Shown here: positions 21,063-32,994 of the stretch, one piece after another
How the letters are laid out: every line of letters starts with the position of its first letter
Numbering within the stretch: the first letter of the stretch is position 1
Origin: Theropithecus gelada
Taxonomy: Eukaryota > Chordata > Mammalia > Primates > Cercopithecidae
Direction: 5' to 3'
Assembly (NCBI RefSeq): GCF_003255815.1
Contig: NC_037682.1
Span: 10,105,121 to 10,169,120, forward strand
DNA length: 64,000 bases
Made by a program: the position numbers and the translations under genes
Notes under the pieces: model-generated
The model's input: only the letters and a program-made list of their open reading frames with translations
Told to the model about the DNA's origin: nothing
The model's database searches: none

Positions 21063-22059
21063 AAGACTCTCGAGACATCTTTTCACAGGAACTGGGCTGA
21101 GGCCCTCGTTTCCACCCATGGGACCCCAGGGAGCACATAGTTCTCTCTCTGCTTTTCTTGTGAGGATCAATGGTGGAGTTTCTGGTGAATGAAACTGTCT
21201 ACCTGTTGCATCCGGGTCAAAATCAGTAAGACGAGGAGGTGTTGCCTTGAGCCGTGCGATCGGGCTGTCTTTGGACGGTGGGACTATGAGTGAGTTTTCC
21301 CCTTCCCCTTTTCACCTCTCTGTACTTTCCGTGTTTCCACCAGGGAGTGCCTTATTACAAAAATGATCAGAACTAAAAAACAAAAAAATAATCTAAAGGG
21401 AAATAATTAGGCTTGAATTGACACGTAAGGTCCTGTTATTGGCAATCAGGAATCAGGCTGGGAGTTCAGCTGGTGGGTGGCCATTCTTTGGCGCAACAAC
21501 TATTTATTGGATGCCTTAACGAGGTGCAGGAGAGCTTGGGATGAGAATGGACGAGATCCCTGTCTCGTGGAGCTTCCCCACCCGAGGTGCAGGCGGCCAC
21601 CAGCCAAACCCCCAGACAGATGGAGGCGCCGCCCCACTGGGATGCCTCAACGAGGTGGTGAGTGTGGAATACCAGCCCCAGCCTGGGGTAGGGGGGATGG
21701 GAGGAAAGGGTGGGGAGGATGAAACACACAAATCCCAATCGAATACAGCGAAATGTTTGCAGTTGTCAAATCTGGGCTGTGAATTCTCTGCACTCTTCTA
21801 TATGTTCAGATTCTTTCACTTAGATTAAAAAGTGGGTGTGAGGTGATAGAATGGAGACAGCAGGAGCGGACAACTCTGCTGAGGAGTTTGGCGCTGAAAG
21901 GGAACTGAGAAATGAGTTGTGGCTGGAAAGGGTGGTCAAGGGAAAGACTGGAGTATTTTTGGTTTGGTTTTGCTTTTAATATTTTGTTTCTGAGGTAGCA
22001 GAGGGAGAGAGACCGATAACTGAGAGGGAGAGGAGGTCTGAGAGAAATGCTTCCTGCAT
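21063..22059. other. Single-copy stretch with a possible L2 fragment
   Basis: About 21483-21580 ('caacaactatttattggatg', 'gagatccctgtctcgtggag') reads like an old L2-type fragment. No gene recognised. Confidence 0.4.
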
Positions 22060-22693
22060 TGTAACCTCAGAGGCATTCGAACCAGAGCGACTCCATCTTG
22101 AACAGGGGCTGGGGAAAATGAGACTGAGACCTACTGGATGGCGTTCCCAGGAAGTTTAGTATTCTAAGTCCCAGGATGAGATAGGAAGTTGGCACAAGAT
22201 ACAGATCACAAAGACCTTGCTGATAAAACAGTTTGAGGTAAAGGACTCAGCCAAATCCCACCATAACCAAGATGGCGACAGAGTGACCTCTGGTTGTCCT
22301 CACTGCTCATTATGTGCTAATTATAATACATTAGCATGCTAAGAGACACTCCACCGCCATGACAGTTTACAAACACCATGGCAACATCCAGGAGTTACTC
22401 TTTATGGTCTAAAGAGGGGAGGAACCCTCAGTTCCAGGAATTGCCCACCCCTTTCCTGAAAAACTCATGAACAATCACCCCTTGTTTAGCATATAATCAA
22501 GAAATAACTGTAAGTGTAATCAGGGAGCAGCCCACGCTGCTGTTCTGCCTATGGAGTAGCCATTCTTTTATTCCTTTACTTTCCTAATAAACTTGTTTTC
22601 GCTTTACAGACTTACCTCAAATTTTTTCTCATGTGAGGTCCAAGAACCTTCTCTTAGGATCTGGGTCAGGGCCCCTTTCTGGTAGCAGTAACA
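22060..22693 (+). mobile_element. ERV1 solo LTR (LTR10/HERV-I-like, tentative)
   Basis: 634 bp from 'tgtaacctcagaggcattcg' to 'tagcagtaaca', with the canonical TG...CA ends. Internal text: 'ccagagcgactccatcttga', 'cataaccaagatggcgacag', 'ttgtttagcatataatcaag' and 'cctaataaacttg', which is the poly(A) signal region near 22585. No primer-binding site or gag-like sequence follows, so it is a solo LTR. I do not see a matching 4-bp target duplication. Family name from memory. Confidence 0.75.
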
Positions 22694-23013
22694 GTGGGGA
22701 AGCTGAATATTTGAATTGGAGGCAAACTTTGATGAGACTCTTGCCACCCTGCAGCCCAAGGCCCTTTACAAATAGTATTTCTCTACAGTGGCGTTCGGAC
22801 ATTTGTAGGAGCCCTTTGGTGGTTGCCATGATTGTGTCTGGCATTTGGTGCCACAGCCAGAGCAACAGGTGCCCCCATTGTCCAGGACAGCCCCTCACAG
22901 CAACACTCAGCTTCCTGTCACCTTGCAAATGTTCTGTGGGACATTCATGTGGTGCAAAGCCTGAACAATTGTTTGTGCTTAGAAATAAGAAAGATTTGTG
23001 CCTATTTCCATAT
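22694..23013. other. Single-copy spacer
   Basis: No gene recognised. Long frames crossing here continue into the Alu. Confidence 0.4.
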
Positions 23014-23025
23014 AAAACCAAAGTT

Positions 23026-23486
23026 CTTTTTTTTTTTCTTCCTTTTTTTTTTTTTTTTTTGAGACAGGATCTTGTTCTGTTATCCAGGCATAAGTGCAGT
23101 GGCATGATCATAGCTCCTTGCAGCCTCAATCTCCCAGGCTTAAGTGATTCCCCTGCCTCAGCCTCCCAAGTAGCTGGAACTACAGGCACGCATCACCATG
23201 CCAGGCTAATCTTTAATTTTTTTTTTTTTTTGGTAGAGATAGGGTCTCACTATATTGCCCAGGCTGGTCTTGAACTCCTGGACACAAGCAATCCTCCTAC
23301 CTTGGCCTCCCAAAGTGCTGGGATTACAGGCATGAGCCACCGCGCCTGGTAATTGTTTTGGTTTTTGTAGAGATGGAGTCTCACTAAGTTGCCAGGTCTG
23401 GTCTCGAACTCCTGGCCTAAAGCGATCCTCCTGCCTTGGCCTCCCAGAGTAATGGAATTACAGACGCAAGCCACCATCCCCCAGCC
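23026..23486 (-). mobile_element. Three-monomer Alu (AluJ-like), minus
   Basis: Reading along the plus strand: T tail, right monomer, left monomer ending 'gagccaccgcgcctgg', then a third arm ('tgtagagatggagtctcact' to 'caagccaccatcccccagcc'). A single 12-bp duplication, aaaaccaaagtt, at 23014-23025 and 23487-23498 encloses all three, so they arrived as one unit. Confidence 0.8.
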
Positions 23487-23498
23487 AAAACCAAAGTT

Positions 23499-24244
23499 TC
23501 TTTTGTGTATATTTAACATACACTAGATAATACTTGCTCCTAGTCTCTTAAAATAATTCTCCAGGCCTGTCTGGCACATGTTTTCAAGGGACAGCTGCAG
23601 AGGCCAATGGATGGAAGCCAGCACCAGTGGTGTTGTTCTCAGCACTGTGAGGCTCTGCCATGGTGAACAATTCTTGGAGAAGTCCCCAAAAAACAAGGAG
23701 CCATCTCCCTTGCTTTGTGTGGTAGCTGCATTCCTGGAAAATCCGATGCCACATCCCTGCGCCTGTGGGATCTGGAACTGCCACGTGCATGCCCTTTATT
23801 TTGTGCCCTGGATGTCTGTGGGCACACAGGAGATTTAAAAATAAAGAATTACTTTTAAACAGAAATAGTTCTGTTTGTTTTCTTTTTGTAAATGCATTTA
23901 GATTTTCTAGTGAACATTAAATATGCATATGAAAAAGGGAGTTTTTAGCAAGTGGAATTCCATTCAGGTTTTATAATGATGACATGGGGGGAGCAAGATG
24001 CAAAATTTAAGGAGGTGTTCAGTCTTTTTAAGGATGCCTTGCCCTTGCTAAGAGCAAGAGTTTCCTAAATGTTATGCCTTAGGAGCCTCTCTCTGGCCCT
24101 GCATAAAGGTTTACCTTTGTTAGTCTCTGAGAGCAATGAAATGGAATGACTCTATGGACAAATCTGGGAACAACCTTGCATCTGGAGCAGTGCCTGGGAT
24201 ACTGTGTGTGTGTCCCTCTGTGCCCAGGGGTAAACACAGCATCC
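23499..24244. other. Single-copy stretch, no gene assigned
   Basis: No protein or repeat recognised. The frame at 23578-23838 has no family resemblance I can see. Confidence 0.4.
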
Positions 24245-24758
24245 AGTCTGTTTTGCTAAGAAGTTAATTTGGCAAGGTTGCTGGATACAAGGTCAACATA
24301 CAAAAATCAGTTGTATACCTAATCTAGCAATGATGAATTAGAAAATGAAAAATTTTTCATCAAGCATGTGAAGTACTTTGGAGATAAAATTAATAAAATA
24401 TGTGCAAGACTTGTACATTGAAAACTTCAAAGCACACCAGAAAGAAATTAAAGAAGATCTAAAGAGATGGAGGGATATACCCTGTTCATGGATTGGAAAA
24501 CTCAGTATCATTAAGATATTGGTTTTACTCAAGTTGAGCTGAGGTTTAATGCAATCCCAATTAAAAGCCCAGTAGATTTTTTATAAAAATTTATAAGGTG
24601 ATTCTAAAATTTATATGGAGACAGAAAAGTCCTAGAAGAGCAAAAATAACTTTGAAAAAGATGAGAAAATGTGAAAAACCTAAAATGACATAAAGCAAAT
24701 TTTTATTTTGTTATATATATAACATTTCAATGAGAAGACTTACTGTAAAGCTACAGTA

Positions 24759-25054
24759 GGCCAGGCATGGTGGCCCACGCCTGCAATCCCAGCACTTTGG
24801 GAGGCCGAGGCAGGGGGATTACCTGAGGTCAGGAGTTAGAGACCAGCCTGGCCACCATGGTGAAACCCTGTCTCTACTAAAAATACAAAAATTAGCCGGG
24901 CGTGGTGGCGGGTGCCTGTAATCCCAGCTACTTGGGAGGCTGAGGCAAAATAATTGCTGGAACCCGGGTGGCGGATGTTGCAGTAAGCCGAGATCACACC
25001 ACTGCACCCCAGCCTGGGTGACAGAGTGAGACTCCATAAAAAAAAAAAAAAAAA
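24759..25054 (+). mobile_element. Alu (AluS-like), plus, in L1
   Basis: Full-length. Perfect 12-bp target duplication aaagctacagta at 24747-24758 and 25055-25066 within L1 ORF2 sequence. Confidence 0.95.
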
Positions 25055-25711
25055 AAAGCTACAGTAATCAAGGCAGGTAATATTGTTGTAAGAGTTAACA
25101 TATACTTGTGAAACAGAATAGAGAATCCAGAAACAGCCCCACATACATAGTCTGTTGATGTTTTACAAAACTGCCAAAATAATCCAATGAGGAAAGGATA
25201 GAATAGTCAATAAAGTACTGGAACAATTATATATGGAAATGACCATTTCCTCCTATGGTACACAAAAATGAATTTGAAAAACATCATAAGCCTAAATATA
25301 AAAGCTAAAGCTATGAAACTTATAGAGGGAAACAGAAGAAAATCTTCACAATCTTGTGGTAAGCAAAGATTTCTTAGGAAGCCCAAATCATGAGACAATA
25401 AAGTTTCAATAAATTAAAACTTAAGGAAATTTAAAATTTCTCCTTTTCAGAAGACATGTTAAAAAAGAAATTAAACAGCAAGCCACAGGCCAGAAAAAAA
25501 AAAAAAATTTACAATGCATATATCTACTGAAAGACTGGTGGTATACAGAATATAAAGAACCCTTACAACTCAATTTGAAGACAACTCAATTTTTAGAAAT
25601 GTGTAAAAAGTTCAAAGGTATTTCACAGAAGAAGATATACAAATGGCCAGTAAGTGCATACATAAAAGTTTAATATCATTGGTTATCATACACATTTAAA
25701 TTAAAACCCTA

Positions 25712-26003
25712 GGCTGGGCATGGTGGCTCATACATGTAATCTCAGCACTTTGGGAGGCCAAGATGGGAGGATCACTTGAGCCTAGGAGTTCGAGACCAGC
25801 CTGGGCAACATAGCAAGACCCCGTCTTTACAAAAAATTAAAAAATTAATTGGGCATGTTAGTGCATGCCTAAAATGTCAGCAATTTGGAGGCTAAGGTGA
25901 GAGAATTGCTTGGCCCCGGGAGATCAAGGCTGCCATGATCGTGCCACTGCACTCCAGCCAGGGCAACAGGGCAAGAACTTGTCTCAAAAAAAAAAAAAAA
26001 AAA
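25712..26003 (+). mobile_element. AluJ-like, plus, in L1
   Basis: 'ggctgggcatggtggctcat', 'cttgagcctaggagttcgag', 'gggcaacatagcaagacccc': AluJ diagnostics. Ends in an A tail. Confidence 0.9.
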
Positions 26004-26783
26004 TCACTGACACTACTAGAATTGTTGAAATTTAAAAGACTGATAACTTCAAGTGCTAACAAGGACAAGAAGAAATTGGAGCTCTCATACCTTCCTGGAG
26101 CAAATGCAGAATTGCACAGCCACTTTGGAAATAATTTGGCATTGTCTTATAAGTTTAAACATATACTTATCCATGCAAACCAGAATCCCACTCCTAGGTA
26201 TTTACTCAAGAGAAATAAAAACATATATCTCCACAAAAATGTGTACTTAAATGTACATAGTAGCTTTATTCTCAATAACCAAAACATGGATAAATCTCAC
26301 AGATGTTACACTGAGCAAAAGAAACTAGACACAAATGGCTGCACAAAGTATGATTTACATTTACGTGAATTTCCGAAAAGGCTAAAAACTAATGTACCGT
26401 GACAGAAAGCATTGATGATCAGCCGGGACCAGGGAGGTGGTGATGCAGGTAGTGGTTACACAGGTATACATCTTGGTCAAAGCCAAAGCCCACTGAACCG
26501 CACACTTAAAATAGGTGCATTCTATTGTATGCAACTTATAGCTCAATAAAGTTGATTTTGCAGAATTTTATATACTTACTATTCTTCTATAACAAGCCCA
26601 GACACAGCTCCTATCTCATGCTCACAGTCATTAACTCTAAAGTGAGAATTTAGGAAAACACTTGATTGGGTTGTGAAACAACATCAAGATAAAAGATGTG
26701 GATGGGTCTGAAAAATGGTAACAGAAAACACAAATGTTAGTTACAGTTGGTTTCTATAAATACAAGACAATACAAAAGAAAAT

Positions 26784-27130
26784 GGCCTAGCGTGGTGGCT
26801 CACACCGGTAATCCCATCACTTTGAGAGGCAGAGGGAGGTGGATCACCTGAGGTCAGGAGATTGAGACCAGCCTGACCAACATGGAGAAACCTTGTCTTT
26901 ACTGAAAATGCAAAATTTGTTGGGCATGGTGGTGCATGCCTGTAATCCCAGCTACTCGGGAGGCTGAGGCAGGAGAATCACTTGAACCCAGGAGGTGGAG
27001 GTTGCAGTGAGCCAAGATCGCGTCATTGCACTCCAGCCTGGGCAACAAGAGCAAGACTCCATCTCAAAACCAAACAAAACACACAAATACAAAACCACAC
27101 ACAAAAAACAAAACAAAACAAAAAACAATA
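26784..27130 (+). mobile_element. Alu, plus, with CAAAA-rich tail
   Basis: 'ggcctagcgtggtggctcac' to 'caagactccatctcaaaacc', then 60 bp of (C)AAAA repeats. Confidence 0.9.
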
Positions 27131-27141
27131 TAAGAAGTCAT

Positions 27142-27550
27142 TGTTATGGCTTGAATGTTTGTGTTCCCTCCAAAATTCATGTTGAAACTTAGTCCCCGAT
27201 GCAACGATATTAAGAAGTGTGGTCTCCAGGAGGTGACTGAGTTAGGAGGACACCACCCTCATGAATGGAATTGGAGCTGGTCTGAAAGGCTTGCTGGAAG
27301 GAGTTCATCTCTCTCTTGTCCCTCTGTCCCTTCTGCCATGTGAGAACACAGCCTTTGTCCTCTCTGCAGAATGCAGCAACAAAGTGCCATCTTGGAAGCA
27401 GAGAACAGCCTTCACCAGGTGCTGACTCTACCGGCGCCTTGATCTTGGACTTCCCAGCCTCCAGAACTGTGAGAAATAAATTCCTGGTATTTTTAAATAA
27501 ATTACCAAGTCTCAAGTATTTTGTTATAGCAGCATAAATGGACTATGACA
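27142..27550 (+). mobile_element. MaLR LTR (MLT1/MST type)
   Basis: 'tgttatggcttgaatgtttg', 'ccatgtgagaacacagcct', 'cttgatcttggacttcccag', 'cctccagaactgtgagaaat', and end 'tggactatgaca'. This is the standard order of an MLT1/MST LTR. No internal region adjoins. Confidence 0.85.
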
Positions 27551-28083
27551 TACATCATCAGAAATAATGTTACCTAGAAGTCACTGTTATTAAATTGGCT
27601 ATGATTTGCTAAGAGAGGAGTTGGTGTTGGTGAACAAGACTTGTGGAAGACTTTGGATTGCAGAGCAGGTGAGGTGAGCGTAGAGGAGAGAGGTGAGGAG
27701 GGAGGCCTGTACCCGTCGCTGGGAAGACAAGAAGAGCCATGGGGAAGCAGGTTCAGAACAGGAGAAGCTGCTGGTGCCTTGCCCAGATACTCTGAGCTGG
27801 AGAGAACTGCAGTCAGCTAGGAGACTCCTCCTTGGAAGTGCCTGGGCCGTCACAGCATCCCTCAGAGGGCAGCCTAAAGCCAATGTCATCCCATGCGGGA
27901 CACAGAGTCTCCACCTCCTTGCCTGTCTGTGGGAAGGGCTCCCCAGTGGGATGGGGCTGAGGCCAGCAGGCTGTAGTGGAAACACCATGTCTGCTGAGCC
28001 TCCTCCTGTCTTCCTCCTGCCTCCTCCACTTCCCTTCCCCTGAGAGTCCCTCTCAATAAACCTTGCTCCAGAATCATCATCTT
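27551..28083. other. Single-copy stretch; isolated AATAAA
   Basis: Contains 'ctctcaataaaccttgctcc' near 28050, which could be a poly(A) signal, but I see no exon structure upstream. Long frames on both strands are unsupported. Confidence 0.35.
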
Positions 28084-28274
28084 GGCCAGGTGTGGTGGCT
28101 CACGCCACAACACTTTGGGAGGCCAAGGTGGGTGGATCACTTGAGCTCAGGACTTCAAGACTAGCCTGGCCAACATGGAGGAACCCTGTCTCTACTAAAA
28201 ATACAAAAATTAGCCAGGTTTGGTGGTGCGTACCTATAATCCCAGCTACTCCGCAGGCTGATGTGGGTGGATCC
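28084..28274 (+). mobile_element. 3'-truncated Alu, plus
   Basis: 'ggccaggtgtggtggctcac' with an internal loss ('cacgccacaacactttggg'); the homology stops after 'gctactccgcaggctg' with no A tail. Confidence 0.85.
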
Positions 28275-28845
28275 CCCACATCACTGACCCCACAGTTAGA
28301 GGCACAGTGATGAGTGGAGAAACCAGGAATGGCTTCCCCATTTTAAAGCATGGTCTCACCCGCAGGCCATCATTTGACCAGGCGGAGGCGGATGAGAGCT
28401 GCAGTGCCAGCCGGTGCAGGCCAGTGGACTATCTGGAAGGGCAAACAGCCTCAGCAGAGGCGGGTAGGAGGCAGGCTGCTTGGAACAAAGCCTCTGCCCG
28501 GAGCGCAGGGGCTGCCATCAAGGGACCCCTGCCCTGAGGGTCTCCAAACTGGCCAAGTCCCAAAAGAGGAGGCAACATCTGTGAACTCTGACAGATGCCA
28601 AACACAGAACCACATGAGGACAGTGTCAGCCACACAGACATTTCCTGCCCTGCTGGCTCCTCCTGGAGCCTGCCCCTCCCCTTCAGACGGGATGAACGAG
28701 GAGGTCAGAGAGAAGGAAGGTGCCACCTAGATGCTCCCCAGCCCCTGCTGCCTGTCCAAGATGTCTTGGCTTGGAATGGAGAAAAATGTGTGGTCTAAGA
28801 CATTGAACTGGAAGCCTTGAATTTCTGAATCGAAACTTTATTTTA
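28275..28845. other. Single-copy stretch, no gene assigned
   Basis: Several overlapping frames on both strands; nothing recognisable. Confidence 0.4.
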
Positions 28846-29138
28846 ATGTTTTTAGTTTTGTTTTTGTTTTGAGACTGGGTGTCACTCTGTCACCCAGGCT
28901 GGAGTGCAGTGGCTTGACCTCCTGGGCTCAAGCGATCCTCCTGCCTCAGCCTCCAAAGTAGCTGGGATTACAGACACGCAACATCAAGCCTGTTTAATAT
29001 TTTTTTTTTTTTTTTTTTTTGTAGAGACGGGGTTTCACCTTGTTGCCCAGGCTGGTCTCAAACTCCTGAACTCAAGTGATCCACCTGCCTCAGCCTCCCA
29101 AAGTGCTGGGATTACAGGCGTGAGGCACCGTGCCCAGT
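28846..29138 (-). mobile_element. AluJ-like, minus
   Basis: 'gagactgggtgtcactctgt' to 'ggcaccgtgcccagtc', with a 24-bp T run in the middle linker and loss of part of the right arm. Confidence 0.85.
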
Positions 29139-29219
29139 CAAGACACTATTTTGGACTTAAAGTGACTATAGGACATTTCTCCCCTAAGGGTAATTGAAAA
29201 AGTCATAGGAGCACCCACA

Positions 29220-29504
29220 TTTCCTTTTTTTTTTTTTTTTTTTGAGACGGAGTCTCACTCCGTCGCCAGGCTGCAGGAGTGCAGCGGTGCGATCTCGGTT
29301 CAAGTTATTGTCCTGCCTCAGCCTCCCAAGTAGCTGGGATTACAGATATGCACCACCACGCCTGGCTAATTTTTTTGTGTATTTTTAGTAGAGGCGGGAT
29401 TTCACCATGTTGGCCAGGAGGGTCTCGATCTCCTGACTTTGTGATCCACCCGTCTCGGCCTCCCAAAGTGCTAGGATTACAGGCATGAGCCACTATGCCC
29501 AGCC
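29220..29504 (-). mobile_element. Alu, minus
   Basis: T tail, both arms, end 'actatgcccagcc'. Perfect 14-bp target duplication taggagcacccaca at 29206-29219 and 29505-29518. Confidence 0.9.
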
Positions 29505-29530
29505 TAGGAGCACCCACACTTTCATCTCTC

Positions 29531-29992
29531 ACTTTACTGAGTTGAACAGCAGCCCCCACAAATTCATGTCCACCCAGAACTTCCATATGTGACTTTACTT
29601 GAAAATAGGGTCTTCGAAGATGTAACCCAGTTAAGATTAGGTCATACTGGATTCATGTGGACCCTAAATCCAAGGGACCTACTAGTGTCCTTATAAGAGG
29701 AGGGAAACTTGGGGACAGACACAATCGTAAAGGGAAGATGACGAGAGGATACAAAGGCAAGGGAGGAAGTCTGGGATGACAGAGGGAACAGGAGTGATGC
29801 GTCTACAAGACAAAGAATGCAGATAATGATCAGAAGATGGACAGGAGAGGAAGGGTCCTCCAGCGCCTTTGGAAAGAGTATGGCCCTGCGGACACCCTGA
29901 TTGCAGATTTCTGGACCCCAGGACTGCGTGTGGGTTTCTATTGTTTCACACTGTCTGGTTTGTAGCACTTTGTTCCAGCAACCACAGGACAC
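29531..29992 (+). mobile_element. MLT1-type MaLR LTR
   Basis: 'cccacaaattcatgtccacc', 'aatagggtcttcgaagatgt', 'ccttataagaggagggaaac', 'ctattgtttcacactgtctg': old MLT1 order. Eroded, with no internal region. Confidence 0.7.
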
Positions 29993-31456
29993 TCATTCAC
30001 CCTCTGCAGGAATTCAAGTGGGGCACTGGGGGGGCAAAAAGAAAGACGCTTTCTGATACCATCCCAGCTGGCTTGTTCTGCAACCCAGCCAACGTCTAGG
30101 CTCTCATCTCCACATTCGAATCCCTGAGGTGTCTCTGTGCCCGCTCAGCGGGGAGAAATCAGAGTCTCAGACTGACTTGCCCATGGTTATTTATCTAATG
30201 CCTGGTGCAAGAGGCCAAGTGCGAAACCCGTATCTGCTGGGCTCTTCTCCTAAACAGCCTGGTCCCTCCCGGTTCTCTTTCCCACGCATGTGTCACGGAC
30301 ACGCGTGACAACTCTGCCAGCCTCTATTCCTCTGCTGAGGGCCAGTCTCCCATGACAGTCCCTACATTCTAATTCAGTGTATCAATCTGTTTAAATCTAC
30401 TATCCTGAGGCTTAAACAAAAGCCTTCAAATCTAATTAAAACCTCACCAACCACAAAGCTGGCGCCACTCTTGGGAAATGTCCCTCTTGGCGTTCCTAAG
30501 ACTACATTCTCTTCACCCATTTCACGGGTCACTGTGTCTCCGGTTCCTTTTTCCCATTCATTCGTGCTGTTTTCCTGTGTGTTTTGAACTCCAAGTCTAG
30601 TGTGCCCTAAATAATCATCCCCCTGGGAGACTCTTTCAACCACCTCTTTGGGCCTGGACTTCCCAAGAAACACTGAACGCGGCTCACCAATACCAGCAAT
30701 TGCTGAATGGGAAACGTCACCCACAGTCTGGCTCATTGAGATCCTGGGTACAGCCTCTTGATGGGGTTGTTAGAAATTCCAAGTTAGAAGTCAGTCAGTC
30801 AGTGACATTGTTAGCGTCCAGAGCAAATGAAAATGAAGTTGAATTTCACAGCAAAGTTACAAGTCACACTTTTTCTATTTCAATCTGCACTGACTTTATT
30901 TCCTTCACAGATATCAATGATCTGGATTCTATGTCTATTTCTTTCTTGTTTTATGTTCTTTTATTATTAATATTCATCATGTGTTTTGTTTACAGCTTCC
31001 AAAGAGCTTTTCCAGACAATAGGGCCATCCTCGTTTTGTAGAAGAGGCTCATGCAACTACTGATGGGGAAGCCGAACTTCCCGAAACCCCTGGGCTCTCC
31101 TCTTCAGCTCAGGGCTTTCTCTCTGGCATTGCTTTCTGCTGGAGCTAATGAAAGAAACTTTGTAGAAAAAGAACTTCTAGAGTCCATTTGTTGGAATCAG
31201 TTTGGAAAACTGGGCTGAATCTGTGAACCACAAGATTCCCCACATCAGAGGCTGGTAATATGATCCAAGGATAATTCCTCCAGTTTCCCAAAAGAGTGGG
31301 ACGGTGAAGAGAATCCCTGGTGATGTCGTAGCTTCTCCCCAGCCAAATGAACAGAAGCACAGGAGCAGTCTTGGGCACTGTATTTGCATTCCATCCCACA
31401 CCCCCACCAGATTCTCTGCTCTCAGGAGGGTACACCAAAAATTGGATCTCCCCAGT
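29993..31456. other. Mostly single-copy; possible MIR fragment
   Basis: 30150-30260 ('gactgacttgcccatggtta', 'cgaaacccgtatctgctggg') reads like a reverse MIR. The rest shows no gene or repeat I can support. Confidence 0.4.
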
Positions 31457-31767
31457 ATTTTTTTTTTTTTTTTTTTTTTTTTTTGAGACAGAGTCTCACT
31501 CTGTCGCCCAGGCTGGAGCGCAGTGGTGCAATCTCAGCTCACTGCAACCTCCACCCCCCGGGTTCAAGCAATTCTCCTGCCTCAGTCTCCCGAGTAGCTG
31601 GGATTACAGGTGCAGACCACCACATCCAGCTAATTTTTTTATTTTTAGTAGAGATGGAGTTTCACCATGTTGGTCAGGCTGGTCTTGAACTCCTGACCTC
31701 TGGTGATCCACCTGCCTCAGCCTTCCAAAGTGCTGGGATTACAGGCGTGAGCCACTGCGCCTGGCCA
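31457..31767 (-). mobile_element. Alu (AluS-like), minus
   Basis: 28-bp T tail, both arms, end 'actgcgcctggcc'. Target duplication ggatctccccagt / ggacctccccagt at 31444-31456 and 31768-31780. Confidence 0.95.
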
Positions 31768-31797
31768 GGACCTCCCCAGTTCTGCTGTTAACTCACT

Positions 31798-32676
31798 ATG
31801 AGGAGCAGAACTGTGCCCACCCTCAAAAGTCGTATGTTGAAGTCCCAAGCCTAGTCCCTCAGTATGTGACTGTATTTGGAGACAGGACCTTTAGTCAGGC
31901 AATCAAGTTAAACGAGGCCATTAGGATGAGTCCTAATCCAGTGTGACTGGGGTTCTTATACGCAGAGGAAATGTGGAGCCACAGACACACCAGGGAGGTG
32001 CTTGCACAGAGAAATAGCCACGTGAGTGGTGCAGGACAGGAAAGCCTCAGAACTGGGGCTTAGCCTGGGACAGTGCTTGGCTTCACCCAGGAAAGAATTC
32101 AAGGGGAGCTGATGTTCTGCCCCTTGCAAAGCAGGCCTGACTCACAAGCAGTGTGCCCAGAGTCAGCAATGCATGGGCTCTTGGCAACTATATTTATGTT
32201 CACATAAGCCCACTTTCAACTGCATGCAAATTAAGGGGTGGGTCAACGCAAATTGAAGGCTGGGTAGGAAAGGCACAGTAACTTCCAGGTCATTGTAGAA
32301 TGACCTGGGCGTTTGTAAACTGTCATGGTGCTTGTGGGAGTGTCTTACGCTAATGAGCCCTGAGGGCAGCCAGAGATTGCTTTTGCAACCATCTGTTGGT
32401 TTGGGCCAGTTGGTTTTGGTTTTTCACTTTATCCTGTCTGGACCAGATCCTGTTTTGGTCAGCAGGGTTGTGACCAGAAAACAAGTCCTGCTGGTCTCCT
32501 AACTCATTAGGACACAGCAAGAAGGCAGCATCTGGGAACCAAGAAGAAAATTCTCAGAAGAAACCAAACCTGCCAACACCTTGATCTTGGGCTTCCAGCC
32601 TCCAGAACTGTAAGAAAATTAATTTCTGTTGTTTAAGTCCCGCAGTCTGCGGTATTTTGCTATGGCAGCCTGAACT
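31798..32676 (+). mobile_element. MLT1B-like LTR, split by an ERV1 LTR
   Basis: Left part (to about 32026): 'ctcaaaagtcgtatgttgaa', 'gactgtatttggagacagga'. Right part (from 32507): 'aggacacagcaagaaggcag', 'caccttgatcttgggcttcc', 'tttctgttgtttaagtcccg'. The consensus is continuous when the 480-bp insert is removed. Confidence 0.8.
32027..32506 (-). mobile_element. ERV1 LTR (MER4-group-like, tentative), minus
   Basis: 480 bp with TG...CA ends, inserted in the MLT1 LTR. On the minus strand it opens 'tgagttaggagaccagcagg' and closes 'aggctttcctgtcctgcacc'. The end region ('gaattctttcctgggtgaag') matches the plus-strand LTR at 44318-45124, so the two are relatives. A 4-bp target duplication tgag/ttag (3 of 4) is visible. 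Confidence 0.7.
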
Positions 32677-32994
32677 GACCCGCACACTTGCTGACTCAAG
32701 TCATATGACCTCCTGTGGCATCAGGTTTCCCATCTGCCATAGGGATGGGCTCTGACCCTCTCAACCTTGCGGGATCAATGCTGAAGGTCCGTTGGGGTCA
32801 TGAACACAAAAGCCTGTAAGACACAGAGCACCGAAACCTGGGAGATGTGAAGACTGTGTTGCCCATGGCGCCATGTCACAGGCTGGGGCTGAAGAAGAGC
32901 TGGGCTCAGGCACTGTTAGAGCGTCTGCTTCTGGTTTGAAATGAGCCACTAACACCACTGTTGGCTCAAAGTAGAGGGGAGCATCCACCGATAC
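32677..32994. other. Possible MIR fragment, otherwise single-copy
   Basis: 32685-32760 ('tgactcaagtcatatgacct', 'ggtttcccatctgccatagg') resembles a plus-strand MIR. No gene seen. Confidence 0.35.

Larger units (their letters stand above)
24245..26565 (+). mobile_element. Old L1 ORF2 3' half and 3' UTR, with two Alus
   Basis: ORF2 reverse transcriptase to C-terminal landmarks in order: 'gttgctggatacaaggtcaa', 'gatattggttttactcaagt', 'gtgattctaaaatttatatg', 'gctacagtaatcaaggcagg', 'acagaagaagatatacaaat', 'cttatccatgcaaaccagaa', then 'gtatgcaacttatagctcaa' and 'taaagttgatttt' at the 3' end. Stops and frameshifts throughout. Alus at 24759 and 25712 lie inside. Confidence 0.85.

Noticed and set aside
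22060..22693. Full endogenous provirus starting at this LTR
   Set aside because: No primer-binding site, gag/pol/env-like sequence or second LTR follows; solo LTR.
22633..23352. 239-codon plus frame
   Set aside because: More than half lies in the reverse trimeric Alu; the rest has no recognisable domain.
28022..28083. Gene 3' end at the 'ctctcaataaacc' AATAAA
   Set aside because: An isolated hexamer with no supported upstream exon; it could equally be chance or an unrecognised LTR.
31347..31791. Alu-derived frames (for example 135 codons) as coding
   Set aside because: Typical reverse-Alu open frames, present in many of the minus Alus here.
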